A stretch of 64,000 nucleotides of DNA from Okeania sp. KiyG1. Its GTDB lineage: Bacteria > Cyanobacteriota > Cyanobacteriia > Cyanobacteriales > Microcoleaceae. Below the pieces are notes generated by a model, which saw only the letters and a program-made list of their open reading frames with translations, was not told the DNA's origin and ran no database searches. The position numbers were made by a program, and so were the translations under genes. Where the stretch lies: positions 49,140-113,139 of the forward strand of contig NZ_BLZO01000057.1 of the NCBI RefSeq assembly GCF_014132355.1. The letters are read 5' to 3'. This document shows, piece after piece, positions 27,594 to 37,137 of the stretch (positions are counted from its first letter, which is position 1; each line of letters starts with the position of its first letter).

Positions 27594-29744
27594 TTACTTT
27601 CGCATAGATAACCCAATTCGTTTTAACTTTTCATTTATTTCCAAAACTCTTACTTTTACTACTTGCCCAACTTTCACAACTTGCTTTGGATCTTTAACAA
27701 AATAATCTGCTAATTGAGAGATATGTACTAACCCATCTTGATGTACTCCCACATCAACAAATGCGCCAAAATTAGCGACATTAGTTACTATTCCTTCCAA
27801 CTCCATTCCTACTTCTAAATCTTTAATTTCTTTAATACCTTCTCTAAAAGTTGCATACTTAAATTCTGCTCTAGGGTCGCGTCCTGGTTTTTCCAATTCA
27901 CTAATAATATCTTTGAGTGTTGGTTCGCCAATTTTGTCGGTTACATACTTTTTTAAATCCAGAGATTTTACTCTATTTGAGATTTGATTAATCTGATTTA
28001 TCGATACAGCTAAATCTTGAGCTATATTTTCTACAACTGAATAACTTTCTGGATGTACTGCGGTATTATCTAAAGGATTTTCGCCGCTCCGAATTCTTAA
28101 AAAACCAGCACAAAGTTCAAAAGTTTTCCCTCCCAATTTTGACACTTTCAAAATTTCTTGACGATTCTTAAAAGCTCCATTTTCATTCCGATATTTAACT
28201 AAATTTTTAGCGACTGTCGAACTCATACCAGAAACAAAAATTAGTAGTTCTTTTGAAGCAGTATTCAAATCTACTCCCACATAATTTACACAACTTTCTA
28301 CTGTCTCATCTAACTTTTTTTTCAACAATTTTTGGTCTACATCATGTTGATATTGACCGACTCCTATAGACTTCGGGTCGATTTTTACCAGTTCCGCTAA
28401 AGGGTCTTGTAAACGTCTGCCTATACTAATAGCTCCCCGCACTGTAATATCTAAGTCGGGAAATTCTTCTATTGCTACTTTAGAAGCGGAATAAATTGAA
28501 GCACCAGATTCATTTACTATGACTTTTATTGGTTTTTTATCCAAAGTAGAAATTACTTCAGTCATAAATTCATCTGTTTCTCTTCCTGCCGTACCATTAC
28601 CAATAGCAATAAGTTCAATTTTGTACTTTTGAATTAATTGCTTAATAGTTGTAGCAGCTTGTTGTTTTTCCGCCGCAGATTTATGGGGAAATATTGCTTG
28701 ATATTTTAAGAATTTTCCCGTTTCATCTAACACAACAACTTTGCAACCCGTTCTAAATCCTGGGTCAATTCCTAAAGTAGGTTTCATCCCTGCAGGTGGA
28801 GATAATAATAACTCTTTGAGATTAGTTTCAAAAGTTTTAATTGACTCAATATCCGCCTCAGCTTTCTTTTGTCCTCGAACTTCATTGATTAAAGAATTTT
28901 TCATCAAACGATTCAAAGCATCTTTGAGCATTTCCTGATAAAAATTTCTGACTTCTTTAACTCTAGTTTTAATTTCTGAATCTGCTAAGTAAGACAGTAC
29001 AAAATCTCGGTCAAAATCAAGTTCTAGATTTAATACCCCTTCACTCTCTCCTCGTAACAAAGCCAACATATTATGAGGAGCAATATCTTTAACATTTACC
29101 CGAAAATTCCGGTACATTTCAAACTTAGTCGTACCTTCAGGATAATCATCTTTAATTTTGGAACTAAAACAACCAGATTTGAGAAAATATTCTCTGATGT
29201 AAGAACGTAACTCAGCTTTTTCTGCCACTGATTCTGCCAAAATATCAGATGCTCCTTGAATAGCCTCTTCTATATTTTTTACACCTTTTTCTTCATCAAT
29301 ATATTTAACAGCTTCTTGCTCAATAGATGTAGATTTTGCTTGAGGGTTATTCAGAGATTTAATAAATTCTGCCAAAGATTCTAAACCTTTTTCCCTAGCA
29401 ATTGTCGCCCTAGTCCGTCGTTTTGGTTTATAGGGAAGATAAAGGTCTTCAAGTTCTGTTTTTTGTAGACATAACTCAATTTTTTCCTGTAGTTCATCAG
29501 TAAGTTTACCAGCATCATTAATTGCTTTGAGAATCACCTTTTTTCTTTCTTCAAGTTCCTGAAGATAAGTAAATCTATCCCAAATATTTCGCAATTGAGT
29601 TTCATCCAAAGAATTTGTATATTCTTTCCGATAGCGAGCCACAAAAGGAATAGTCGCCCCTCCATTTAACAGCTCCAAAGAATTTTTAATACTTTGAGAA
29701 TTGATATTTAATTCTTGAGCTAAAATTTTATTTATGTCCAGCAT
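27594..29744 (-). CDS. tex: Tex-like S1 RNA-binding transcription accessory protein
   Basis: The 716-residue protein has the usual Tex length. The order is: N-terminal helical region with NGGATIPFVARYRKE; YqgF-type RNase H fold domain from about 325 (LGIDPGFRTGCKVVVLD); helix-hairpin-helix units at about 500-560 (GVDLNTASKELL, VKYRNENGAF); and a C-terminal S1 domain at about 640-716 (GIVTNVANFGAFVDVG, RVLEINEKLKRIGLSMRK). Tex binds nucleic acids and associates with transcription complexes. The gene is intact, but its last 622 bp are repeated directly downstream, with the duplication joint 5-12 bp after the stop. Confidence 0.95.
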   Translation of the reverse strand: MLDINKILAQELNINSQSIKNSLELLNGGATIPFVARYRKEYTNSLDETQLRNIWDRFTYLQELEERKKVILKAINDAGKLTDELQEKIELCLQKTELEDLYLPYKPKRRTRATIAREKGLESLAEFIKSLNNPQAKSTSIEQEAVKYIDEEKGVKNIEEAIQGASDILAESVAEKAELRSYIREYFLKSGCFSSKIKDDYPEGTTKFEMYRNFRVNVKDIAPHNMLALLRGESEGVLNLELDFDRDFVLSYLADSEIKTRVKEVRNFYQEMLKDALNRLMKNSLINEVRGQKKAEADIESIKTFETNLKELLLSPPAGMKPTLGIDPGFRTGCKVVVLDETGKFLKYQAIFPHKSAAEKQQAATTIKQLIQKYKIELIAIGNGTAGRETDEFMTEVISTLDKKPIKVIVNESGASIYSASKVAIEEFPDLDITVRGAISIGRRLQDPLAELVKIDPKSIGVGQYQHDVDQKLLKKKLDETVESCVNYVGVDLNTASKELLIFVSGMSSTVAKNLVKYRNENGAFKNRQEILKVSKLGGKTFELCAGFLRIRSGENPLDNTAVHPESYSVVENIAQDLAVSINQINQISNRVKSLDLKKYVTDKIGEPTLKDIISELEKPGRDPRAEFKYATFREGIKEIKDLEVGMELEGIVTNVANFGAFVDVGVHQDGLVHISQLADYFVKDPKQVVKVGQVVKVRVLEINEKLKRIGLSMRK

Positions 29745-30047
29745 AAACCATCTATATAAATATATTTTTTTGATTTTACCGAATAATTAAGGTAAAAATC
29801 CTCTCCTTTAAAGGAGAAACAAGAAAAAATTTTCCTTTTATTCAATCCTCTCCCTAAAAGGAAGAGGTAATTATCCATTATCAATTATCCATTATCAATT
29901 ATTTTTATAGCAATATGATTTAAGTTGTGAAATATTGGATAATTTTAGGGAACAGGGAACAGGGAACAGAAAAAAGAAAAAAAGAAAAAAATGAATATAT
30001 ATGAACATGATAACTGCTATATTCTCTACTTTGAAGGAACATTCAAA
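29745..30047. repeat. intergenic, AATTACCTCT-family copy and reiterations
   Basis: 29788-29875 is an inverted AATTACCTCT-type element (CCTCTCCTTTAAAGGAG ... GGAAGAGGTAATTATCC). It is followed by GGGAACAGGGAACAG reiterations. No gene is seen; an 86-codon minus-strand frame across it is repeat-derived. Confidence 0.55.
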
Positions 30048-30169
30048 GGGGTGCATCTCAATGCGTGAATAAAGCCAAAAATTTATCGCTTTTAGGGAAC
30101 AGGGAACAGGGAACAGGGAACAGGGAATATATAGGAAAAAAGTATTTGTGCACATAAGAGATGCACCCC
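30048..30169. mobile_element. MITE with GGGTGCATCTCA termini and target duplication
   Basis: The element has perfect ends, GGGTGCATCTCA and GAGATGCACCC, and is flanked by CATTCAAAG on both sides, a 9-bp target duplication. Inner arms (AAAGCCAAAAATTTATCGCT and ATATATAGGAAAAAAGTATT) are shared with the inverted copy at 32353-32471. The centre differs: GGGAACAG reiterations here, TTGCCTG reiterations there. Confidence 0.9.
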
Positions 30170-31029
30170 ATTCAAAGTAAGCAGTCAGCCGTCAGCTATT
30201 AGCTAGCCTCCTAGGTCGGAACTGCGGACTTCAGCTATTAATGTTGGGAAAGGTAAAAGCAGCCTTTGAAATTGGGTTTGAACAAAAAGTTACTGTCAAA
30301 GTCTCCTTCTCCAATCTGAGAAGTAATTATTCATTATTAATTGCTGTTTGCGTAGCATTTCGTAGGAATAGATGACTGCTAATAGCTGAATGCTTACCAT
30401 TCAAATTCTCACATCTGAATTCCTGATTGCTATAGCTCGGAAAATGTTATAGCGCTAGGGAATAGGGAATAGGGAATAGGGAATAGTTAACTTTTAAAGG
30501 GTTTTCGGTGCGGAATTAGAAGGAAGAATAGTCCCTTAATTTTTCTGCACAACTATGCGCCTAAAATGCTAATTTTTTGAACCATTACGACCTAAAAGGT
30601 TGGACTACCTTCAACTAAAAAATTCTCAAACGTTATATATGTCAATACTTTTAGATTTATTCAGCAAGCCCTAATTAAATACGTTTACTCTCCCGGAATA
30701 ACCATTCAATGATTAACACATAACTTCCATCTAATCTCTACGTTTTATGTTAAGAAAGATGTTTATAAAGCATAGCCTTTAAAGGGGAAAAAAATAATTT
30801 TTTTCCTTTTAGTCAATCCTCTCCCTAAAAGGAAGAGGTAATTATCCATTATCCATTATCCATTATCCATTAATGAATCCCCTACTTAAAAAAGTGTAGA
30901 AAAGTTTTTGAGAAATGGTATTATTATTAACAGGTTAAGCAAAAATAAAAAGCTGACCGCTGACCGCTAATAGCTAAATGCTTACAAAATTAATCATAAT
31001 TCATAATAAACTTTTTAAAATAGGTAAAA
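30170..31029. other. intergenic with partial MITE and repeat copies
   Basis: About 30505-30676 is a one-ended copy of the TTAGGG-type MITE (right end TTCAGCAAGCCCTAATTA). 30772-30848 is an AATTACCTCT-family copy. 30890-30930 carries the GAGAAATGGTATTATTATTA terminus. No gene is seen before the start at 31030, which has a weak AAAATAGGT leader. Confidence 0.5.
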
Positions 31030-31899
31030 ATGGCTAAAATTCAATTACGACGTACTGAAAATATTCATGGCGATATATACGTTGATAGTACCTGTATAGA
31101 CTGTGATACTTGTCGCTGGATGTCACCTACAGTTTTTCATCGAAGTGGAGATAAGTCGGCAGTTTATCATCAACCAGAAAACGACAAAGAAAGACAAGAA
31201 GCAATGCAAGCTTTACTATCTTGCCCGACAAATTCTATCGGTACTATTGAAGCACCAAAAGATATTAAAAAAATTCAGCAAACCTTGCCAATTTTAGTAA
31301 CAGATAATGTTTATCATTGTGGATATCATTCAGAAAAATCTTTTGGTGCAGCGAGTTACTTTATTGTCAGACCAGAGGGAAACATTTTAGTTGACTCACC
31401 CCAATTTTCACCTTCATTAGTGAAGCGTTTAGAAGAAATGGGAGGAATTAAATATATGTATTTAACCCACCAAGATGACGTAGCAGACCATCAAAAATTT
31501 AGAGAACATTTTAACTGCGATCGCATCCTTCATGTAGATGATATTTCTTCAGATACTAATGATGTAGAAATAAAATTAACTGGTACAGAACCATTTTCCC
31601 TAAGTCCTGATTTATTAATTATTCCTGTACCTGGTCACAGTAAAGGTCATACAGTCTTACTATATGGAAAATTTTTATTTACAGGCGACCATCTAGCTTG
31701 GTCTAGTGGTTTAAATCAACTTTATGCTTTTCGTCGTTATTGTGGGTATTCTTGGTCAGAACAAATTAAATCTATAAGTAAACTCATACCTTATAGTTTT
31801 GAATGGATATTACCTGGTCACGGTCATCGATATCATGCTGATACAAAAACCATGGAACAACAGTTACAAAAGTGTATTAATTGGATGGAAAAATTATGA
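31030..31899 (+). CDS. ferredoxin-MBL-fold metallo-hydrolase fusion
   Basis: The protein has 289 residues. Residues about 14-75 form a 4Fe-4S ferredoxin-like domain with CIDCDTCRWMSP and a distant LLSCPTNSIG. From about 90 onward is a metallo-beta-lactamase fold with metal ligands in LTHQDDVADH, PVPGHSKGHT, FTGDHLAWS and LPGHGHRYH. MBL enzymes of this kind hydrolyse thioesters or act with redox centres; the fusion suggests an electron-linked hydrolase of unknown substrate. It is a plant-type single-domain fusion common in cyanobacteria. All metal ligands are present. Confidence 0.88.
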   Translation: MAKIQLRRTENIHGDIYVDSTCIDCDTCRWMSPTVFHRSGDKSAVYHQPENDKERQEAMQALLSCPTNSIGTIEAPKDIKKIQQTLPILVTDNVYHCGYHSEKSFGAASYFIVRPEGNILVDSPQFSPSLVKRLEEMGGIKYMYLTHQDDVADHQKFREHFNCDRILHVDDISSDTNDVEIKLTGTEPFSLSPDLLIIPVPGHSKGHTVLLYGKFLFTGDHLAWSSGLNQLYAFRRYCGYSWSEQIKSISKLIPYSFEWILPGHGHRYHADTKTMEQQLQKCINWMEKL

Positions 31900-31950
31900 G
31901 TTTTTCTAACAGTTATGACGATTAGTAAAATAGATAGGATTTATCTCAAT

Positions 31951-32111
31951 TATAGCGCTTCTCTAATTTATGAGATACAGTTTTAGATCCCCCCTAACCC
32001 CCCTTAGTAAGGGGGGAACCGCTTAAAAAGGGGGGAGGTTTCAAAGTCCCCCTTTTTAAGGGGGATTTAGGGGGATCGTAAATGTACCTCATCTTTATGA
32101 GAAATGCTATA
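31951..32111. mobile_element. MITE with TATAGC-TTCTC-ATGAGGTACA termini
   Basis: The left end reads TATAGCGCTTCTCTAATTTA and the right end is its imperfect inverse (CTCATCTTTATGAGAAATGC). The inside is made of GATCCCCCCTAACCCC and AAGGGGGATTTAGGGGGATC. A copy of the same element lies within the coding sequence of the STAND gene at about 38977-39165, and one terminus is present at about 33472-33500. Confidence 0.75.
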
Positions 32112-32352
32112 TCAAAAATAGCACTATAAAAAGAGGATTCAAAAATTAAGGTCAAGGTGGCTTTTTCCCTTCCTATTTTTTATCAAAATAATATGGGTCT
32201 AAAACCCCGCCTTGATTGGCGAAATATTTTTGGTGAGTCGCTCAAATCCCCGTTACAAAAATAACTTCTGACTTCTGACTTCTGACTTCTGACTTCGTTA
32301 ACATCTCCTCTTTTATTTGAATGAAACAAATTCTAATCTATTCAATTAAGAA
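32112..32352. other. intergenic, no gene seen
   Basis: A segment near 32190 (TATGGGTCTAAAACCCCGCC) repeats one at about 8690. It is followed by CTTCTGACTTCTGACTT reiterations. Confidence 0.45.
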
Positions 32353-32471
32353 GGGTGCATCTCATATTTGCAAAAATACTTTTTTCCTATATATTCCCTG
32401 TTGCTTGTTGCCTGTTGCCTGTTGCCTAAAAGCGATAAATTTTTGGCTTTATTCAAAATTGAGATGCACCC
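32353..32471. mobile_element. MITE with GGGTGCATCTCA termini and target duplication
   Basis: The inverted copy of the element at 30048-30169. It is flanked by ATTAAGAA on both sides, an 8-bp target duplication that includes the TTAAG around the stop codon of the minus-strand gene beginning at 32473. The centre is TTGCCTGTTGCCTGTTGCC. Confidence 0.9.
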
Positions 32472-32472
32472 A

Positions 32473-33399
32473 TTAAGAAGGCGAATGTTCGTGTAACCAA
32501 CTTTCTAAATCCTCCAAACTATTAAAATCCAAAATATCCTCCGTTAAACTTTCCAAATCAGACAAAAGCAAATCTTCAATCTGACTACCTATTGTCGCCG
32601 GAATTTCTCCAAAACGCTTTTTCAGTAAACGTATAACTAGAGCAATTGTTTGATTTAACCTTCCTTTTTCTTCTCCTTGTTCTTCCGCATAAGTTATCCG
32701 TCCTCTTTCATCTTGCATTGCAATTGCTCGACGCTCAACTATATCTAATTCTTCTACCGTCATATTAATTCTATTAGCAATATTTAAAGCCTTTTCTATT
32801 TCCGAAACTTCTCCTAAATTCTCTGGAATACTATCCAATCTGTTAGCCTCTTTCAGAAAATAAATCCATTTATCAGTCAAACTGTTTAACTCTGATAAAG
32901 CTTTCTTAAATTTCGGCAACTCTAAGAAAATTAATCGTAATTGTTTATCAAGACATTCAAAATTTTTAGTCTCCTCCTTAAACACAAACTTATTGATAAA
33001 ATTATCTCTCTTTTCAAACAGAATAAAATCTGTAATTGTGACCGCTATGGCTGGATTTAGTAGCAGATAATCCTCTCCAGTTTCTAACTGATTGGCATAA
33101 GCTTTAGCCAGGTTGTAAGCAACTCGTTTGTTGAAACCAGCCATTCTAGCTACTTGCATTTCAATAACTACAATTGAGCCATCTACTAAAACTGCTTTGA
33201 TGTCTAAATTAGGGGCGAATGGCCATTCGCCCCTACTCAATTGACCGGGATTAAAGGGATTAAGAATTGTTAGAGATTGAATTACTTTTTTGCCTCCATA
33301 AATTATCGCATTGAGAAAGCTAATTAAAATGTCTTTGCTTTATTCGGAGCCAAAGATTTTTTTAAAGGCATAATCGACCTTGGGATTGATAAATTTCAT
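32473..33399 (-). pseudogene. Rpn-family nuclease/transposase-like protein with early stop
   Basis: Read from the ATG at 33399, the frame gives KFINPKVDYAFKKIFGSE, a typical start of Rpn-like PD-(D/E)XK proteins, then a TAA at 33340-33342. The frame stays open to 32473: ILISFLNAIIYGG, NLDIKAVLVDGS, IEMQVARMAGFNKR, and an acidic C-terminal helical region. A TTG at 33240 could restart translation but would lose part of the nuclease core. Between GQLS and NLDIKA the palindrome GGGGCGAATGGCCATTCGCC is inserted in frame and encodes RGEWPFAP. The family has about 300 residues, so only the stop codon breaks it. Confidence 0.8.
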
Positions 33400-33500
33400 G
33401 GTGGTTTTAATTTAGTTTTATATTGGCATATTTTTTCCAGATTCACCATTAATAGGTTTGGTAACTATTATGATATAGCAGTTCTTTAATCTATGAGGTA

Positions 33501-33616
33501 CTGATAACTGATAACTGATAACTGATAACTGATAACTGATAACTGATAACTGATAACTGATAACTGATAACTGATAACTGATAACTGATAACTGATAACT
33601 GATAACTGATAACTGA
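33501..33616. repeat. CTGATAA heptamer array, about 16 units
   Basis: The longest heptamer array in the window, with perfect CTGATAA units. It follows directly after a terminus of the TATAGC MITE (ending ATGAGGTA). A minus-strand frame reading VISYQLS repeatedly is a translation of the array and is not a gene. Confidence 0.9.
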
Positions 33617-33719
33617 AATGACCCCCTGGGGTAGAATAATATTTCCATAAAGTTGAGGTAATAATTAAAGTAAATTTGTCTGATATAAATACTGGATAGG
33701 GGAAGTATTACTAATAACA

Positions 33720-33974
33720 TTAGGCATTAGCCAAATCCTCAATTAATTCAGCTTCAGTTAGTTTAAAAGTGTTAACGCCATAATCCCCTAATTTTGTTAA
33801 AAATAACACCTTGGGAATACCAGCAAAGACTGCTGCAGCACCTGTAGAAATTCTACCCATTTCATAATATTTAATTGCAGCTATTAAACGAATTTCTGCA
33901 CTCAAATTTTCGGGAGTAATTTCCAGTGCTGAGAAGCTTTCATCTGGTATAGTAATAGTAATTTCTTGTGTCAT
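33720..33974 (-). CDS. UPF0175 family protein, orphan antitoxin
   Basis: The 84-residue protein matches UPF0175: ITIPDESFSALEITPENL, EIRLIAAIKYYEMGRISTG, AAVFAGIPKVLFLTKLGDYG. Such proteins are usually paired with a PIN-type toxin gene directly downstream. Here the downstream side is repeat DNA and the heptamer array, so no toxin is present. It may be a surviving antitoxin or a free regulator. Confidence 0.85.
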   Translation of the reverse strand: MTQEITITIPDESFSALEITPENLSAEIRLIAAIKYYEMGRISTGAAAVFAGIPKVLFLTKLGDYGVNTFKLTEAELIEDLANA

Positions 33975-34624
33975 AAATACTTAGTATTAAGCCTAAATAA
34001 TTTAGTAATAAAAACCTTAACTATAGGTTTGGTTAAGCACGCTTTGTAATTCAACAAGGCTAGATTAATCTAGATTTAGATTCAACAAGTTGTTGCGATC
34101 GCTTACTGTTACCAATCATTTCTTGGTTGAATAAAAAGTCATGTGTATGGGCGAACAACCCCCAATGTATATATCGTATCACAATTTTTTATGAAATACT
34201 ATCTGAAAAAGTTCTGAATTTTTGTGGTGCTTTCAAAAATGACGAGGTAGCAACTTCAGGTACATAGACATAGAATAGATTAAGAGGATATCTGAAAAGT
34301 TTTTTGATACTGAATTTTGCCCCCCGAGCAAGCCAACTTTGGGGGGAACAAGAGTCAATTTGCTTCTCAAAGTCCCCCAAAATTGGGGGATTTAGGGGCG
34401 AGCGATGTAGCAAAATGTTAGGATATATCAAAAGCTCAAAACTCAGACAAAGCAAGCTTTTTACCCTTTTAAGGGGATAATCAAGAAAAATTTTCATCTC
34501 TTTGTCAATCCTATCCGCTTTCAAGGAGAGGTAATTGTTAATTATTAATTATTAATTATTAATTATTAATTATTAATTGTTGAATCCTTCCTTCTTCCTT
34601 ATTTTAAATTGACCATTAAATATT
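33975..34624. other. intergenic with a MITE copy and AATTACCTCT repeat
   Basis: From 34283 to at least 34410 lies a relative of the MITE at 14595-14750 (AGAGGATATCTGAAAAGT, TTGATACTGAATTTTGCCCC, GATGTAGCAAAA). About 34450-34540 is an inverted AATTACCTCT-type element. The ATTAATTATTAATT tract runs up to the ATPase gene. A 111-codon minus-strand frame spans the MITE and is not called. Confidence 0.55.
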
Positions 34625-36043
34625 ATGGGATTACTAGATTTACAGAAATTTTATCAAGCGACAAACCCTAGTCAGGTTCTGAAAGCAGATAGCCCAGAAG
34701 ACGAAAAGTATTACATAGATTTTTCTCAAGTGCGGGGTGGCAAAATTATTGAAGAACTTCGGGAAAACATCACATTCTTTTCTCCAGATGAACCTACCTG
34801 CGAACTATTTACAGGTCATATCGGTTGTGGCAAATCTACAGAATTATTGCGACTGAAGGCAGCTTTAGAAAAAGCAGAATTTCATGTGGTTTATTTTGAA
34901 TCTTCCCAAGACTTAGAAATGGGTGACGTTGATATTGGGGATATCATGTTAGCGATCGCTCGTCGAATCACAGAAAGTATTGGGAGCTTAGAAAAAATAA
35001 CTTTGCCCCAAGCAAGAGGTTTTCAAAGAATTATTGATGGAGCGACCAGACTTTTACAAACAGAGATAGAGTTGTCTGCGGAAGCTAAACTGCCTGGGGT
35101 TGGTGAAATTTCCGCTAGTTCCGAGGGTAAGTTTTCTGTGGAAGCAGGTTTGCCTGGTATTGGGGTGAAAGCTAGCGATGATGAGGGAGTTTCTCTAGCT
35201 TTGGGAATTGGTAAAATTACCGCTAAAACTAAGAAAAGTCTTGAACTGCGCAAGAAATTAAAAGATTATTTGGAACCACAAACAGATAATATTCTGGAAA
35301 CTATCAACACAGAATTAATTGAACCTACCGTTGAGAAGTTGAAACAATATGGGAAAAAAGGCTTGGTAGTAATAGTTGATAACCTTGACCGTGTAGAAAA
35401 TGTAATTAAATCTGGAAGTCGCCCTCAACCTGAATACTTATTTGTAGATAGGGGAGAAAATTTACGCCTACTCAAATGTCATGTTATTTATACTATGCCT
35501 TTGTCTCTAATGTTTTCCAATGATTACAATAGACTGACCAGTCGTCTTGCGGTGGAACCGAAAGTTTTGCCAATGGTGCCTGTGAGACTGCGAGATGGTA
35601 ATGAATGTGCTTTGGGAATGAAGAATTTACGACAGATGGTTTTGGCGAGAGCATTTCCTGACTTAGACCCCGAACAGCGACTTTGTTTAATTTCGGAAGT
35701 TTTTGATGCGCCAGAAACACTCGATCGCCTCTGTCAAATTAGTGGGGGTCACGTCCGCGAATTATTACAACTGCTGCGTAGTTTAATAACAAAAGAGCGG
35801 AAACTACCACTTTCTCGTGAATTGTTAGAAAGAGTTATTCGGGACAAAGGTAATCAAATGAAGTTGGGAGTGGACGATCAAGAGTGGGAGTTGTTGCGTC
35901 AAGTACAAGAAAGTCAAGAGGTAAAGGGTGATAAAGAATATCAAATTCTGGTTGGTACTAGGTTAGTATATGAATATCGAGACAGTCAGGGGTCTTGGTT
36001 TCAAGTGAATCCAATATTGGCAGAATTGGGAAATTTAATTTAA
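34625..36043 (+). CDS. P-loop ATPase (STAND/AAA-like), first gene of a two-gene locus
   Basis: The 472-residue protein has Walker A GHIGCGKST at residues 64-72 and Walker B GLVVIVDNLDRV at about 246-257. Both are intact. The segment between them (about 130-200) has a duplicated block, ELSAEAKLPGVGEIS and FSVEAGLPGIGVKAS. The C-terminal third has ISGGHVRELLQLLRSL and a final winged-helix-like part (QILVGTRLVYEYRDSQGSW). I do not recognise a named family. Its neighbour on the same strand, after 1.1 kb of GC-rich repeats, is a STAND-TPR-WD40 protein; together they look like a sensor-ATPase pair. The start has no strong ribosome-binding site. Confidence 0.8.
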   Translation: MGLLDLQKFYQATNPSQVLKADSPEDEKYYIDFSQVRGGKIIEELRENITFFSPDEPTCELFTGHIGCGKSTELLRLKAALEKAEFHVVYFESSQDLEMGDVDIGDIMLAIARRITESIGSLEKITLPQARGFQRIIDGATRLLQTEIELSAEAKLPGVGEISASSEGKFSVEAGLPGIGVKASDDEGVSLALGIGKITAKTKKSLELRKKLKDYLEPQTDNILETINTELIEPTVEKLKQYGKKGLVVIVDNLDRVENVIKSGSRPQPEYLFVDRGENLRLLKCHVIYTMPLSLMFSNDYNRLTSRLAVEPKVLPMVPVRLRDGNECALGMKNLRQMVLARAFPDLDPEQRLCLISEVFDAPETLDRLCQISGGHVRELLQLLRSLITKERKLPLSRELLERVIRDKGNQMKLGVDDQEWELLRQVQESQEVKGDKEYQILVGTRLVYEYRDSQGSWFQVNPILAELGNLI

Positions 36044-36059
36044 GAGACCGTAGTGGCGT

Positions 36060-37130
36060 AACACGCCTAAAATGGTGCATCGGGTAGGGGCGGGTTCCCC
36101 GGGTAGGGGCGGGTTCCCCGGGTAGGGGCGGGTTCCCGGGTAGGGGCGGGTTCCCCGGGTAGGGGCGGGTTCCCCGGGTAGGGGCGGGTTCCGCGTTAAG
36201 TAAATGGTTTTACCCAGAACCTGGTAAACCCGCCCCCGCACCAATAATCGCTCTGCACAGTTTTAGTTGTGTCGCCCCAGTAGGTTGGGTTGACGCAGGA
36301 AATCCAAATGGTGCATCGGGTAGGGGCGGGTTCCCGGGTAGGGGCGGGTTCCCCGGGTAGGGGCGGGTTCCCCGGGTAGGGGCGGGTTCCGCGTTAAGTA
36401 AATGGTTTTACCCAGAACCTGGTAAACCCGCCCCCGCACCAATAATCGCTCTGCACAGTTTTAGTTGTGTCGCCCCAGTAGGTTGGGTTGACGCAGGAAA
36501 TCCAAATGGTGCATCGGGTAGGGGCGGGTTCCCCGGGTAGGGGCGGGTTCCCCGGGTAGGGGCGGGTTCCGCGTTAAGTAAATGGTTTTACCCAGAACCT
36601 GGTAAACCCGCCCCCGCACCAATAATCGCTCTGCACAGTTTTAGTTGTGTCGCCCCAGTAGGTTGGGTTGACGCAGGAAATCCAACAAATTTAGGTGTTG
36701 GTGAAGCGGGGGCGGGTTTACCCAGTCCTGGGTTACACCACTAACTTAACGCGGAACCCGCCCCTACAAAATCTAATTACATCAATGCTAGGGGCGGGTT
36801 TTCCTACTCCTGGGTTACACCACTAACTTAACGCGGAACCCGCCCCTACAAAATCTAATTACATCAATGCTAGGGGGCGGGTTTTCCTACTCCTGGGTTA
36901 CACCACTAACTTAACGCGGAACCCGCCCCTACAAAATCTAATTACATCAATGCTAGGGGCGGGTTTTCCTACTCCTGGGTTACACCACTAACTTAACGCG
37001 GAACCCGCCCCTACAAAATCTAATTACATCAATGCTAGGGGCGGGTTTTCCTACCCTGGGTTACACCACTAACTTAACGCGGAACCCGCCCCTACAAAAT
37101 CTAATTACATCAATGCTAGGGGACTTAATC
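36060..37130. repeat. nested GC-rich tandem arrays between the ATPase and STAND genes
   Basis: Three long units start near 36071, 36308 and 36506. Each begins ATGGTGCATC, holds 6, 4 and 3 inner copies of a GGGTAGGGGCGGGTTCCCC unit, then a common tail with GTTTTACCCAGAACCTGG and CGCTCTGCACAGTTTTAGTT. Five 81-bp units follow from about 36706 (CACCACTAACTTAACGCGG, CCCGCCCCTAC). GGGTAGGGGCGGG is inverse to CCCGCCCCTAC, so strong cruciforms are possible, and the G-runs allow quadruplexes. The STAND gene starts 8-10 bp after the last unit. Confidence 0.95.
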
Positions 37131-37137
37131 TAACACA

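Noticed and set aside
36060-37130. CRISPR array
   Set aside because: Units are directly adjacent or hold conserved, not unique, spacers, and no cas genes are present.
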